A DNA stretch of 64,000 nucleotides, from NCBI GenBank assembly GCA_903875225.1, contig CAIQVJ010000028.1, positions 144,816-208,815 of the forward strand, written 5' to 3'. Under the pieces are notes generated by a model. That model was given only the letters and a program-made list of their open reading frames with translations, was not told the DNA's origin and ran no database searches. Of the stretch, positions 17,626 through 27,142 are shown in pieces. Source of the DNA: an uncultured Pseudomonadota bacterium. GTDB lineage: Bacteria; Myxococcota_A; UBA796; SXON01. The translations under genes were made by a program, and so were the position numbers. Within the stretch, counting starts at the first letter, position 1, and every line of letters starts with the position of its first letter.

Positions 17626-19091
17626 AGGAGCCGAGCGCCGGCCGCCCGGTCCGCGGGCTCCCGCTCCCCACCCTCTCGCTGCAGCGCTGGCTCGTGCTCT
17701 CCCATGTCGTGGTCCTGGCGCTCCCGTTGGTGACGCTGTACGGCACCGGCGCCCTCGCGCACGATCTCGAGGAGCAGACGCACGAGGACCTCGACCACCA
17801 GGCATCCCTGCTCGCCCTGCACATCGGTTCGGAGTTGGGGCATGCGCCCGCCGGCTCGGGGATCGGGGACATCTCCGACGACATCACGCACCTCCTCGTC
17901 GACGCCAAGCAATTGACGCTCGCCGGCTTTCGTGTGGTGGACGGCACGGGCGTCGTGGTCGCGAGCTCCGGGGATGGCGTGGGCGACGACATCGGCGACG
18001 AGGACGAGGTCCGCGCCGCCCTGACGGGGTCCCCCGGCCTGGCCCTGCGCCCCCGGCCGACAGACGGGAGCCGCACCCAGCCGCTGTCGAGCGTGAGCCG
18101 GAGATCCAACGTCCGGGTGTTCGTCGCCCGGCCGGTCCGGTCGGGGGGACAGGTCGTCGGCGCGGTGGTGCTCTCCCGGACGCCGCGCGAGGAGTGGCAG
18201 ACCCTGTGGCAGATGGCTCCCCAACTCTGGGCGGGGGCACTGTTCGCGCTGCTGACCACCACGGGATTTGCGTTCGTGATCGGCTACTTCCTCTCGCGAT
18301 CGGTGGCCCGCCTCTCCGGCGTGGGCGCCCGGATCGCAGCCGGGGAGATGGGCGTGGACGCGCCCCTGGCGTTCGCCGAGAACTCCCGGGTGGTGGAGGT
18401 GCGGGACCTGGCGGCGTCGCTTCGGACCATGTCGGAGCGCCTGCGCGAGCGGCTCTCCTACATCTCCGACTTCGCCGCGAACGTGTCCCACGAGTTCAAG
18501 ACGCCCGTCTCGAGCCTGCTCGGGATGATCGAGATCCTGCGTGACGACCAGTCCGCGCCGGAGCTCACCGCCGAGCAGAAGATCCGCTTTCTCGACAACG
18601 GACAGCAGGATCTGGAGCGCCTCTCCCGGCTCGTGAGCGGGCTCCTTCGACTGGCGCGGGCAGAGGAGGGCTCCGACCGTGAGCTCCTGGACCTGACTGC
18701 GCTGGCGCGCGACGTCGCGGCCCGCCTGGAGGTCACAGTCGTGGAGGCGGGAGCCGGCGCCCAGCGGCTCCTCGGGAATGCCGCCGAGCTCCGCAGCGTG
18801 CTCACGAACCTGATCGAGAACGCCCAGGTGCACGGGGGTGGGCGGGTGTGGGTGGAGCTCGTCCCGGGCGGCTTCGACGTCGTGGACGACGGGGCCGGGA
18901 TCTCCGCGGGAAACCTGCCACAGGTTTTCGACCGCTTCTTCACCACCCGCCGCGACGTAGGGGGAACGGGGCTTGGGTTGGCGTTCGTGCGCGCAGTCGT
19001 GGTGGCGCACGGCGGGAAGGTTGGGGTCACCTCCACGACCGGCGAGAAGGGGCGCGAGACGCGCCTCTCGGTGAGACTGCCGGGGCGTTGA
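17622..19091 (+). CDS. Membrane sensor histidine kinase
   Basis: The 489-residue protein begins at GTG 17622, inside the regulator's stop (GTGA). A first membrane helix (LVLSHVVVLALPLVTLYG) and a second (LWAGALFALLTTTGFAFVIG) flank a periplasmic sensor of about 165 residues. A HAMP region (FLSRSVARLSGVGARIAAGE) leads to the dimerisation helix with the phospho-histidine in NVSHEFKTPVSSLLGMIEIL. The ATPase boxes are complete: N box in LTNLIENAQVHGGG, G1 VVDDGAGIS, F box VFDRFFTTR and G2 GGTGLGLAFVRAVV. The signal is unknown; the sensor region does not resemble a family I know. Confidence 0.95.
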   Translation: MKEPSAGRPVRGLPLPTLSLQRWLVLSHVVVLALPLVTLYGTGALAHDLEEQTHEDLDHQASLLALHIGSELGHAPAGSGIGDISDDITHLLVDAKQLTLAGFRVVDGTGVVVASSGDGVGDDIGDEDEVRAALTGSPGLALRPRPTDGSRTQPLSSVSRRSNVRVFVARPVRSGGQVVGAVVLSRTPREEWQTLWQMAPQLWAGALFALLTTTGFAFVIGYFLSRSVARLSGVGARIAAGEMGVDAPLAFAENSRVVEVRDLAASLRTMSERLRERLSYISDFAANVSHEFKTPVSSLLGMIEILRDDQSAPELTAEQKIRFLDNGQQDLERLSRLVSGLLRLARAEEGSDRELLDLTALARDVAARLEVTVVEAGAGAQRLLGNAAELRSVLTNLIENAQVHGGGRVWVELVPGGFDVVDDGAGISAGNLPQVFDRFFTTRRDVGGTGLGLAFVRAVVVAHGGKVGVTSTTGEKGRETRLSVRLPGR

Positions 19092-19128
19092 GGTGCGCCT
19101 GGGGGTGTTCCACAGCTCGTCAGCGCGT

Positions 19129-19320
19129 TCAGTTGGCGGATGTCTCCGAATCACACAGGGGCACGTCGCCGTCCGCCGCGCCGTAGGTGCAGTTCCTGTC
19201 GCAATCCAACACGCGGCGACCGTACCAGTACGAGTTGCCGCCGCAGTAGACGTTCACGTCCGTCCAGGACTCGACCGCGACCAACCTCCCGCGTGCAGAC
19301 AGCCAAAATTCATCTTGCAT
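19129..19320 (-). CDS. Possible small Cys-rich protein or remnant of a larger gene
   Basis: A 63-codon frame from ATG 19320 lies in the 363-base gap between the histidine kinase and icmF genes. It encodes WTDVNVYCGGNSYWYGRRVL then DCDRNCTYGAADGDVPLCD, with four cysteines and GC-rich third positions like the genuine genes around it, unlike a random frame. No signal peptide or lipobox is visible, so it may be the 3' end of a decayed secreted protein. The frame extends to 19482 without a stop, but that part looks non-coding. Weakly supported. Confidence 0.35.
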   Translation of the reverse strand: MQDEFWLSARGRLVAVESWTDVNVYCGGNSYWYGRRVLDCDRNCTYGAADGDVPLCDSETSAN

Positions 19321-19454
19321 CCAAGCATGACCATGACGCCCGCTGCCCCGCGCCGGGCTGGAGCGGCGTTCCACGACAGACGACGGACCCCGGGACCGGC
19401 CGAGCGAGCCGCCCCAGAGCAGGCCCTGCCGTTCCCGCCGGATTAAGCCCCCGC

Positions 19455-22400
19455 ATGGAAACCGAACGCTACACCCCCGCACACAAGGTCCGCATCGTCA
19501 CGGCGGCAGCGCTGTTCGACGGCCACGACGCCAGCATCAACATCATGCGCCGCATCCTGCAGTCCAGCGGGGCCGAGGTGATCCACCTCGGTCACAACCG
19601 CTCGGTCTCGGAGGTGGTGGAGGCGGCGATCGAGGAAGATGCGCAGGCAATCGCGATCTCCAGCTACCAGGGCGGGCACATGGAGTACTTCCGCTACATG
19701 CGGGAGCTGCTCGATCGCGCGGACTGCAAGCACGTGAAGATCTTCGGCGGAGGCGGGGGCGTCATCGTGCCCGACGAGATCCGGGAGCTGCAGAAAGAGG
19801 GCATCGAGCGGATCTATTCTCCTGAGGACGGGCGGCGCCTCGGGCTGCAGGGCATCATCAACGACATCCTGCGGCGCTCGGACTACGACCCGATCGACGT
19901 GGCGGCGATCGATCTGGCGGCGCTCCGGGCGGGCGAACCCTCGAACCTCGCGAGGGCGATCACCGCCGCAGAGTCCCACCGGGATCACCTGCCGGCCGCG
20001 CTCGCGGCAGTGCTGCACTCCGTCGCCTCGAACCCGGCGCCGGTCGTCGGCTTCACGGGTACGGGCGGCGCGGGAAAGTCGAGCTTCGTGGATGAGTTGG
20101 TCCGGCGGTTCCGGATGGATTTTGCGCGACCGGGCGAGGCCAACCCGAAGCGGATCGCGGTCCTGTCGATCGATCCCACCCGCAAGCGTTCCGGTGGCGC
20201 GCTGTTGGGCGACCGCATCCGGATGAACGCAGTGCACGGACTGGCGGCGCCCGGCGCCCCTGAGCTGGTGTTCATGCGCTCGCTGGCGACGCGGGACGAG
20301 AAGGGAGAGCTCTCGGCGGCGACGAAGGACGCGATCCGGCTCTGCCGGGAGGCAGGCTACGACATCATCTTCGTGGAGACCAGCGGGATCGGGCAGGGCG
20401 ACGCCGCGATCGTGGACGTCGCAGACATCTCCGTGTACGTGATGACCCCCGAGTTCGGCGCCCAGAGCCAACTCGAGAAGATCGACATGCTCGATTTTGC
20501 GCAGATGGTGGTGGTCAACAAGTTCGAGCGGCGCGGCGCCGAGGATGCGCTGCGGGACGTACGGAAGCAGGTGCGGCGCAACCGCGAGCTTTGGGAGGCG
20601 GACGACGAGAGTCTGCCGGTGTTCGGCACGATCGCTTCCCAATTCAACGACGCGGGCGTGAACGCCGCCTACCTGCACCTCTGCACGCTGCTGCACGAGG
20701 CGACGGGGCTGCCGTGGGCCTCGCGGCTCACCGCCCCGGCCCAGAAGGCGAGCCCACCGCGGCGCCGGATCCTGCCGCCCGATCGCTCCCGATATCTTGG
20801 GGAGATCGCCGACACGGTCCGCAAGTACCGGGCGGGCGTGGAGGAGCAGTCGAAGAACGCGCGGCGTCGTTGGCGCCTCGAAGGCGCGACCGAAGAGTTG
20901 GCCCCGGACGACGACGCAACGCGCGCAACCCTGCTGCGGGCGCGCGACGCGATCCCGCTCACCGCCGAGGTGGCCAACTACGTGCGTTGCTGGCCCGCCC
21001 TCCGACAGAGCTACCTCGGCGAATTCTACAGCTACGAGGTGCGCGGCAGGACCCTCAAGCAGCCGATGAAGGTGGAGTCGCTCTCCCACCTGCAGATCCC
21101 ACGGGTGTCCGCACCGCGGTTCGAGGACGCCGGCGAGATCGTCCGCTTCGGGTTCCTCGAGAACTTCCCGGGCCTTTTTCCCTATACTGCAGGGGTGTTC
21201 CCACTCAAACGCCAGAACGAGGATCCCAAGCGGATGTTCGCAGGCGAGGGCGGCCCGGCGATGACCAATGCGCGGTTCCACTACCTGTGCAAGGGGGAGC
21301 CGGCCAAGCGGCTCTCCACCGCGTTCGACAGCGTGACCCTGTACGGCGAGGACCCGCACGAGCGCCCCGACATCTACGGCAAGATCGGGGAGAGCGGGGT
21401 GAGCGTGCCCACGCTCGACGACATGAAGATCCTGTACGGCGGATTCGACCTGTGCGACCCCTCCACCAGCGTGAGCATGACCATCAACGGGCCCGCGCCC
21501 ATCCTGCTCGCCATGTACTTCAACACGGCGATCGACCAGCAGTTCGACGTCTTCCTGGAGAGAGAGGGGCGCGAGCCCGACGAGGCCGAACGGGCCGCCA
21601 TCCGGGCCCGGACCATCAGCACGATTCGCGGCACGGTGCAGGCCGACATCCTCAAGGAGGACCAGGCCCAGAACACCTGCATCTTCTCCACCGAGTTCTC
21701 GCTCAAGTTGATGGGGGACATCCAGCAGTACTTCGTCGATCACGACGTGAAGAACTACTACTCGGTGTCGATCTCGGGCTACCACATCGCCGAGGCGGGG
21801 GCCAACCCCGTCAGCCAACTGGCGTTCACGCTCTCCAACGGGTTCACCTTCGTGGAGTACTACCGCTCCCGCGGCATGAGCGTCGACGATTTTGCGCCCA
21901 ACCTGTCGTTCTTCTTTTCGAACGGCCTGGACCCCGAGTACACGGTGATCGGCCGTGTCGCCCGCCGGATCTGGGCCATCGCGATGCGCGAGTTGTATGG
22001 GGCGGACGACCGCAGCCAGAAGCTGAAGTACCACATCCAGACCTCCGGCCGCTCCCTGCACGCCCGCGAGATCCAATTCAACGACATCCGCACCACCCTG
22101 CAGGCCCTGCTCGCGCTGTTCGACAACTGCAACAGCCTGCACACCAACGCCTACGACGAGGCGGTCACCACCCCCACCGAGGAGTCCGTGCGCCGGGCGA
22201 TGGCCATCCAGATGATCATCAACAAGGAGCTTGGCTGGGCCCGCAACGAGAACCCGCTCCAGGGCAGCTACATCGTGGATGAGTTGACGGATCTCGTGGA
22301 AGAGGCGGTGCTCCAGGAATTCGAGCGCATCGACGGCCGCGGCGGTGTGCTGGGCGCCATGGAGACCCAGTACCAGCGCGGGAAGATCCAGGAGGAGTCC

Positions 22401-22736
22401 CTGTACTACGAGCAGAAGAAGCACGACGGCAGCCTGCCCATCGTCGGGATCAACACGTTCCAGGACCCGACCACCCTCGGCGCGGACTGGGAGCCGGCGA
22501 AGATCGAGCTGCGACGTGCCTCGCCCGCCGAGAAGACCGCCCAGATCACGGCCCTCCGCGTGTTCCAGGCCCGGCATGCTGCCGAGTCGGGCCCTGCCCT
22601 GGAGCGCTTGCGCCAGGTCGCGCTGGGCACCGGAAACCTGTTCGAAGAGCTGATGAGCACCGTCCGGGTGGCCAGCCTCGGGCAGATCTCCCGGGCGCTG
22701 TACGATGTGGGCGGTGAGTACAGGCGGAATTTGTGA
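19455..22736 (+). CDS. icmF: Fused isobutyryl-CoA mutase (IcmF), adenosylcobalamin-dependent
   Basis: The 1093-residue protein has the full IcmF layout. Residues 10-145 bind B12 (DGHDASINIMRRILQSSG, with the DxHxxG-type loop in DGHD). Residues 190-410 are the MeaB-like G-protein chaperone: GFTGTGGAGKSSFVDELV, SIDPTRKRSGGALLGDR and VNKFERR. Residues 550-1090 are the mutase. In the substrate pocket PYTAGVFPLKRQNED has Phe where methylmalonyl-CoA mutase has Tyr, fitting isobutyryl- rather than methylmalonyl-CoA. The enzyme interconverts isobutyryl- and butyryl-CoA. The ATG at 19455 is chosen because earlier in-frame codons give no family sequence. The next gene overlaps its stop by GTGA. Confidence 0.94.
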   Translation: METERYTPAHKVRIVTAAALFDGHDASINIMRRILQSSGAEVIHLGHNRSVSEVVEAAIEEDAQAIAISSYQGGHMEYFRYMRELLDRADCKHVKIFGGGGGVIVPDEIRELQKEGIERIYSPEDGRRLGLQGIINDILRRSDYDPIDVAAIDLAALRAGEPSNLARAITAAESHRDHLPAALAAVLHSVASNPAPVVGFTGTGGAGKSSFVDELVRRFRMDFARPGEANPKRIAVLSIDPTRKRSGGALLGDRIRMNAVHGLAAPGAPELVFMRSLATRDEKGELSAATKDAIRLCREAGYDIIFVETSGIGQGDAAIVDVADISVYVMTPEFGAQSQLEKIDMLDFAQMVVVNKFERRGAEDALRDVRKQVRRNRELWEADDESLPVFGTIASQFNDAGVNAAYLHLCTLLHEATGLPWASRLTAPAQKASPPRRRILPPDRSRYLGEIADTVRKYRAGVEEQSKNARRRWRLEGATEELAPDDDATRATLLRARDAIPLTAEVANYVRCWPALRQSYLGEFYSYEVRGRTLKQPMKVESLSHLQIPRVSAPRFEDAGEIVRFGFLENFPGLFPYTAGVFPLKRQNEDPKRMFAGEGGPAMTNARFHYLCKGEPAKRLSTAFDSVTLYGEDPHERPDIYGKIGESGVSVPTLDDMKILYGGFDLCDPSTSVSMTINGPAPILLAMYFNTAIDQQFDVFLEREGREPDEAERAAIRARTISTIRGTVQADILKEDQAQNTCIFSTEFSLKLMGDIQQYFVDHDVKNYYSVSISGYHIAEAGANPVSQLAFTLSNGFTFVEYYRSRGMSVDDFAPNLSFFFSNGLDPEYTVIGRVARRIWAIAMRELYGADDRSQKLKYHIQTSGRSLHAREIQFNDIRTTLQALLALFDNCNSLHTNAYDEAVTTPTEESVRRAMAIQMIINKELGWARNENPLQGSYIVDELTDLVEEAVLQEFERIDGRGGVLGAMETQYQRGKIQEESLYYEQKKHDGSLPIVGINTFQDPTTLGADWEPAKIELRRASPAEKTAQITALRVFQARHAAESGPALERLRQVALGTGNLFEELMSTVRVASLGQISRALYDVGGEYRRNL

Positions 22737-24382
22737 TCCTGCTGCTCCTCGGCTGCACCGCCGATCCCGGGCTCCCCGATCCGACGCTCACCCCCGAGCA
22801 GCGGCTCGACGCGCTGGCCCCGGGGCTCGCCGCCGAGGTCGCGAAGTACACCGACGACCTCGACCCGGTGGCGGACGTGCTGGAGCGGGCGAGCCCCGAC
22901 CTGCGCCCGTTCCTCATGCCGAAGGACTCGGGCATGCTCCCGGACGACGTGGGAGAGCTCGCCGTGGGGCCCGACATCGCGTGGGTGCAGGTGTCCCGCA
23001 AGCGCAACGGCGCGCTCTGGACCTACACGGGGCACGTGGAGGGCACGGACCTCGCGCAGGTGCAGCTCTTCGTGAACACCCGGGGCGGCCCCGCGCCAGA
23101 CTCCCGCATCGACCTCGGCAGCACCCTGATGCAGTCCAGCGTGATCCCCGGTGGGACCACCGTGGAGAACACCGCGGCGATCCCCGGCCAGGGATCCCAC
23201 GACGCGCACGGGTGGGACTTCACCTTCGGCCTCGAGGCAGGCACGGGCCCGGTGCAGATCGTGGCCCGGGCGCTCGCCCCGGAGGATCCGGACAGCCCAA
23301 AAGCGGAGCGGGATCGCGTGGACGACGCTGCTGGCGGCGTGTTCGGCTCGGTCACGCACGTGCCCGAGCTGGTGGTCGAACTGCTGGCGGATGGGGCCTC
23401 CGACCCGGATCTCCTCGTCGCCATCGCGTCCACGTGGGGTCCCTGGCTCGACCTGGTCGAGCCGGGCGGGCGGCCCCAGGTGCACGCCGATGCGAAGGCG
23501 CGGCTGCGGTACGCTACCGAGGTCGACGAATGGTTGAGCGCTCAGGGCCGCGACTGGTCCGTGCACGCGCTCGGCCCCGTGCAGAAGCTGCTCTGGGCCT
23601 GGCCCGGCGGAGAGGGCGCCGTGTACGGAGCCCGGCCGCTCGCGTGGGAATCCGGCCTGCTCTCTGCCGAGGCCTGGCGCTTTCACGTGGCGGGCGTGGA
23701 CACCTTGCGGGTGCTTCGGGACGAGCTCCCGCTCGGGGATGACCCCTCCGCCACGGCCGACGCCCGGGACAGCCGGGTGTGGGGCGAGATGGACTACCGG
23801 GCAGATGACGCCGGGATGCAGGCGCTGTGCGACCAGGAGCGTCTGGACCGCCGAACCTGCTTCAAGTGGGAGCACGACCGGAAGGAGGGCCGGTCGCTCG
23901 GCTCCGTGGACGGCGTGCCGGTGCCCCTGTACCTCGGGACGAGCGCGAGCTTCCAGACCGACCGGTGGGTGGACGAGGGCACGTTCGTCGGCGACTGCTC
24001 CACCGCCACGAGCGTGATGATCACCGCTCTCCAGGCCGTGGGCCTCTCTCCCCTCGCGCTCGGTTGGGCCGGAGAGACGTGGTACGAGCCGACGCACAAC
24101 CTCCCACTCGTGTGGGACGGTCGCCGGTTCAGCCCTACCCAGGCCGGGCCCTCGGGCAAGTGGAACGGCCACCTCACGTTCCTGTACGCCGCGGTGCCCT
24201 TCTTCAATTCCGGGTCCCTCGCCGTGGGCTGGGGGGGCTTCGGCGCCACCGGCTCGGCGGTCCCTGGAGCCGTGACCACCTACGGGGACCTCAACACGCT
24301 GCTCGATGACGGCATCGCTCCCGAGACCGTGCTGCGCTGGATGACGGACGCGCGGACGGGCGGGTGGCCGGGCATCCAGTGA
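22733..24382 (+). CDS. Putative lipoprotein with transglutaminase-like C-terminal domain
   Basis: The 549-residue protein starts at GTG 22733, overlapping the icmF stop; an upstream in-frame stop at 22715 rules out an earlier start. The leader VILLLLGC is very short but ends in a lipobox-like LLGC. Residues 1-370 are unfamiliar. The C-terminal part has GTFVGDCSTATSVMITALQA, then PTHNLPLVWDG, the Cys, His and Asp order of transglutaminase-like cysteine proteases. A second such protein is encoded at 38316-39299. Coupling to icmF by overlap is clear, but no functional link is evident. Catalytic activity is inferred. Confidence 0.65.
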   Translation: MILLLLGCTADPGLPDPTLTPEQRLDALAPGLAAEVAKYTDDLDPVADVLERASPDLRPFLMPKDSGMLPDDVGELAVGPDIAWVQVSRKRNGALWTYTGHVEGTDLAQVQLFVNTRGGPAPDSRIDLGSTLMQSSVIPGGTTVENTAAIPGQGSHDAHGWDFTFGLEAGTGPVQIVARALAPEDPDSPKAERDRVDDAAGGVFGSVTHVPELVVELLADGASDPDLLVAIASTWGPWLDLVEPGGRPQVHADAKARLRYATEVDEWLSAQGRDWSVHALGPVQKLLWAWPGGEGAVYGARPLAWESGLLSAEAWRFHVAGVDTLRVLRDELPLGDDPSATADARDSRVWGEMDYRADDAGMQALCDQERLDRRTCFKWEHDRKEGRSLGSVDGVPVPLYLGTSASFQTDRWVDEGTFVGDCSTATSVMITALQAVGLSPLALGWAGETWYEPTHNLPLVWDGRRFSPTQAGPSGKWNGHLTFLYAAVPFFNSGSLAVGWGGFGATGSAVPGAVTTYGDLNTLLDDGIAPETVLRWMTDARTGGWPGIQ

Positions 24383-24404
24383 GTCAGCCCCGGCCAGGAA
24401 TCCG

Positions 24405-24884
24405 GTGAACCCCCTGTGGCCCGCTCCGGGTCCCGAAGGCGCCCAGTGTCGGACCTGCGTCTGGCACTTCTACGGCGGGCGGGGAAGGCCCGTGGATCGC
24501 TGCCGACGGCACCGCAACGAGCCCGTCCCGCCCCTCGCGCCCGCCTGCCCGGCGCACACCGCATCGCTCGACTGCCTCACCTGCGGCGCGTGCTGCCGCG
24601 AGGCCTACCATGCGGTGGAGGTGGCGGCGCGCGACCCGTTCCTGAGGCTGCACCCGGAACGCGTGGAGCTCGACGAGAACCGCGGCGGGGCCGAAGGCCC
24701 TCGTCGCGTGGTCCAGCGCGTTCCGACCGCCACGGGAACGCGCTGCGCCTGCCTGGGGGACCCGCCCGAGGGGACCGACTACCGGTGCGTCGTCTACGCG
24801 GATCGGCCGAGGACCTGCCGGGAGTTCGAGCAGGGCGGCATCAACTGTGTCGAGGCCCGACGGCGCGTGGGGTTGACGCCGTGA
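24405..24884 (+). CDS. YkgJ-family Cys-cluster protein
   Basis: The 159-residue protein starts at GTG 24405 with AGGAA a short distance upstream. It shows the YkgJ/CxxCxxCC signature: CLTCGACCREAY near residue 65, and later conserved cysteines in TRCACLG, YRCVVYADRPRTCREFE and INCVEARR. A further pair, CRTCVWHFY, lies near the N-terminus. The family is thought to chelate zinc or an iron-sulfur cluster; its reaction is unknown. It sits 22 bases after the transglutaminase-like gene and 19 bases before a membrane protein gene, in the same direction. Confidence 0.85.
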   Translation: MNPLWPAPGPEGAQCRTCVWHFYGGRGRPVDRCRRHRNEPVPPLAPACPAHTASLDCLTCGACCREAYHAVEVAARDPFLRLHPERVELDENRGGAEGPRRVVQRVPTATGTRCACLGDPPEGTDYRCVVYADRPRTCREFEQGGINCVEARRRVGLTP

Positions 24885-24903
24885 GCGCGACCGCGACCAC
24901 ACC

Positions 24904-26415
24904 GTGAGCCCGCGGTACGGTGCCCGGCTCTCCGCCTGCGTGCTCGGGATCGCGGTGCTCTGGGCGGGGCGGCATGCGTTCGACCCCTCGCTCGGGTTCG
25001 TGGAGCGCGACGCCCTGTTCAGCGACGTCGCGCTCCAGCACCTTCAGGATGTGCTGCTCACGGGCGGGGACTGGCGCGCGACGCCGCTCGCGTGGCCGCT
25101 CCACGACACCATCACCCAGACGGACTGGATGGCCGGCGAGGCGCTCGTCGGCCTGCCCCTGCGCCTGTTCGCGCTCGATCCGCTCCGCATCTATGCGATC
25201 GTGAGCCTGCTCGGGCTCTTCACGACGGCGTGGGCGTGTGATCGCGCGGCGGCAGGCCTGCTCGGCGAAGGGCTGCACACCTGGGCCGCGGGCATCGTGG
25301 GCGGGCTCGCGCCGGCACAGATCCTCCACGCACAGCACGTCAACCTCGTGTGGCACGGCTTCGGTCCCCTCGCGGCGCTGGCGTTCGTCACGGCCGTCCA
25401 ACGCGGTCGACCGGCACTCGCCGGGGTAGCCGGAGCGCTGGCGGTGCTCGCGTTTCACTTCGGCGCGTACGTGGGGCTCCACGCCGTCACGATCCTCGGA
25501 GTGACAGGGCTATTTTCGTCGTTCCAGGGCGCGGGCGCGAGACGGGTCTGGCTCCACGCCGCAGCCGGCGCCGGGCTCGCCGCGCTCACCCTGGTGCCCG
25601 TCGCGCGGGTGTACGTCGGCGCATCGTCGGCCGCCCGCTTCGACCTGGGCGAGCTGGCAGGGGAGTCGCTGGACCTGCGCCACCCCACGACACCAGCGCT
25701 CGATCCGCTCTTCCAGGGAGCCGTCCAGCTCGGCCTGCTCGGGATCGGGGCCTGGACCCAGCGGCGTGCAGGCTGGGTCTGGGCAGCCGCCGGCGTCCTG
25801 GTCCTCGCGCCCATCGCCCTCGCGCTCGGGCCTTACGTACAGTGGGCCGGCCGGGCGATCGTGGCCGGACCGTGGGCCTGGGTCGTCACCCTGGCGCCGC
25901 CGCTGGGGTCGCTCCGGGCGCCGGCGCGGTGGATGATGGTGAGCGCCCTCGCGGCTTCACCCTTCGTCGCGGCAGGCATGAAGCGGATCCGGACCTGGAG
26001 GCCGCTCGTGAGCTGGATCGCGCTGCTGGGCCTCCTGGCGGAGCTCCCGAGGATGGGCCTCGGCCCGCTCGCCTCGATCGAGCCCGGGCGCGGATACGAG
26101 CTGCTGGCCGCCTCCCCCGTGCCCGGCCCGGTGTTCGACAAGCTGGGCCGGGGGTGCCGCGAGACCGGGGAGCAGAAGCTGCGGGCTGCGCTCAGCCACA
26201 GGCGTCCGCTGGTCGGGGGGATCTTCGCCCGGCAGACCTTCGACCTCTCCGCCGTCAACCACGCGGCAGACGGATGGCCGCGCGCCGAGGCGATCACATG
26301 GCTCCGCGCCAACGGAGTCCACCTCGTGTTCGAGCACCCGCCCCTGGCCGCCCAGCCCGAGGGGGTGTCGTGCGAGGTGGCGTTCGGGCACCGGCTGTGT
26401 GTCCTGGACCCCTGA
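24904..26415 (+). CDS. Polytopic membrane protein, glycosyltransferase-C-like
   Basis: The 503-residue protein has about ten to twelve hydrophobic segments and a soluble C-terminal part of about 110 residues. The first loop ends in an acidic motif (FVERDALFSDVAL), as in polyprenyl-linked GT-C glycosyltransferases, and is followed by HDTITQTDWMAGEALVGLPL. The C-terminal part has LRANGVHLVFEHPP, the 'Leu-x-x-x-Gly-Val-x-x-Leu/Val' pattern seen where such membrane proteins end. No family member can be named, so the GT-C link is inferred from topology. It begins at GTG 24904, 19 bases after the YkgJ-like gene. Confidence 0.7.
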   Translation: MSPRYGARLSACVLGIAVLWAGRHAFDPSLGFVERDALFSDVALQHLQDVLLTGGDWRATPLAWPLHDTITQTDWMAGEALVGLPLRLFALDPLRIYAIVSLLGLFTTAWACDRAAAGLLGEGLHTWAAGIVGGLAPAQILHAQHVNLVWHGFGPLAALAFVTAVQRGRPALAGVAGALAVLAFHFGAYVGLHAVTILGVTGLFSSFQGAGARRVWLHAAAGAGLAALTLVPVARVYVGASSAARFDLGELAGESLDLRHPTTPALDPLFQGAVQLGLLGIGAWTQRRAGWVWAAAGVLVLAPIALALGPYVQWAGRAIVAGPWAWVVTLAPPLGSLRAPARWMMVSALAASPFVAAGMKRIRTWRPLVSWIALLGLLAELPRMGLGPLASIEPGRGYELLAASPVPGPVFDKLGRGCRETGEQKLRAALSHRRPLVGGIFARQTFDLSAVNHAADGWPRAEAITWLRANGVHLVFEHPPLAAQPEGVSCEVAFGHRLCVLDP

Positions 26416-26420
26416 CGCTC

Positions 26421-27077
26421 TCAGTGTCCGGGCGCCCCGATGACCGTGAGCATCAAGGATCGGCCGCCGTAGGGCGTGTCCCCCGCGAGGAAGTAGGTGC
26501 CGGAGACGAGCTGCACCTGTACGCCCGCGGCGTCGCGCCAGGTGATCGCCTGCTGGTTGACCGAGGTGAAGTTGGTGTCCAGCGGGGGGGGCTCGGGATC
26601 GATCGTGACCGTCCACGAGCCGCCGAGGCAGGCCTGAACGAGCGCGCCGAGCTGCGGCGTCCAGATCTGCAGACGCTGCTGGTCGGCCTGGAAGACGGCG
26701 GGGTCACCGAATGCGCCGCCGTTGGAGGTCGCCAGCATGCAGGATGCCGAGGGGCCGGGCGGACTCACCGGGGAGCACACCGCCTGCGCGCCGGAGAACG
26801 CGGGGAGGTCCCGCGCCGCCACGGTCCTCAGGCTGGCGAAGGGCTCCGGCTCGCGCGCGCGGACCAGGAGCCCGTCCAGCGTGGTGCAGAAGGGCTCCGA
26901 TCCAGGCAGGGATGGGGACGCAGGAGGGGGGAAGGCGGGCAGCACCACGGTGCGCACGTCGACGGCCGGCGCCGGGGCAGCGGGCGCGGGCGCTGGCGCG
27001 GCGGGCGCCGGTGGCGTCGCAGGGGTTTCCGCGAGCGCCGCGGAGATCGCCAGGGTGAGGTACGACAGGAGAAGCAT
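26421..27077 (-). CDS. Secreted hypothetical protein
   Basis: The 218-residue protein has a signal peptide (MLLLSYLTLAISAALAETPA) followed by an Ala/Pro-rich stretch of about 20 residues. The mature domain has three or four cysteines, in FCTTLDGLL, QAVCSPVSPPG and QACLGGSWTV, likely to form disulfides in the periplasm. I recognise no domain. It lies 65 bases downstream of the giant WD40 gene and in the same direction, so they may be co-transcribed, and faces the membrane protein gene end-on with a five-base gap. Confidence 0.7.
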   Translation of the reverse strand: MLLLSYLTLAISAALAETPATPPAPAAPAPAPAAPAPAVDVRTVVLPAFPPPASPSLPGSEPFCTTLDGLLVRAREPEPFASLRTVAARDLPAFSGAQAVCSPVSPPGPSASCMLATSNGGAFGDPAVFQADQQRLQIWTPQLGALVQACLGGSWTVTIDPEPPPLDTNFTSVNQQAITWRDAAGVQVQLVSGTYFLAGDTPYGGRSLMLTVIGAPGH

Positions 27078-27142
27078 GGCTCCATCCTACCGAGTCCGGC
27101 GCCTCCGCGCACGTGGGGCCGTTCGCTCGATCAGCGGGGCCC

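Noticed and set aside
19443..22577. 1044-codon minus-strand frame opposite icmF
   Set aside because: icmF motifs on the plus strand are unambiguous.
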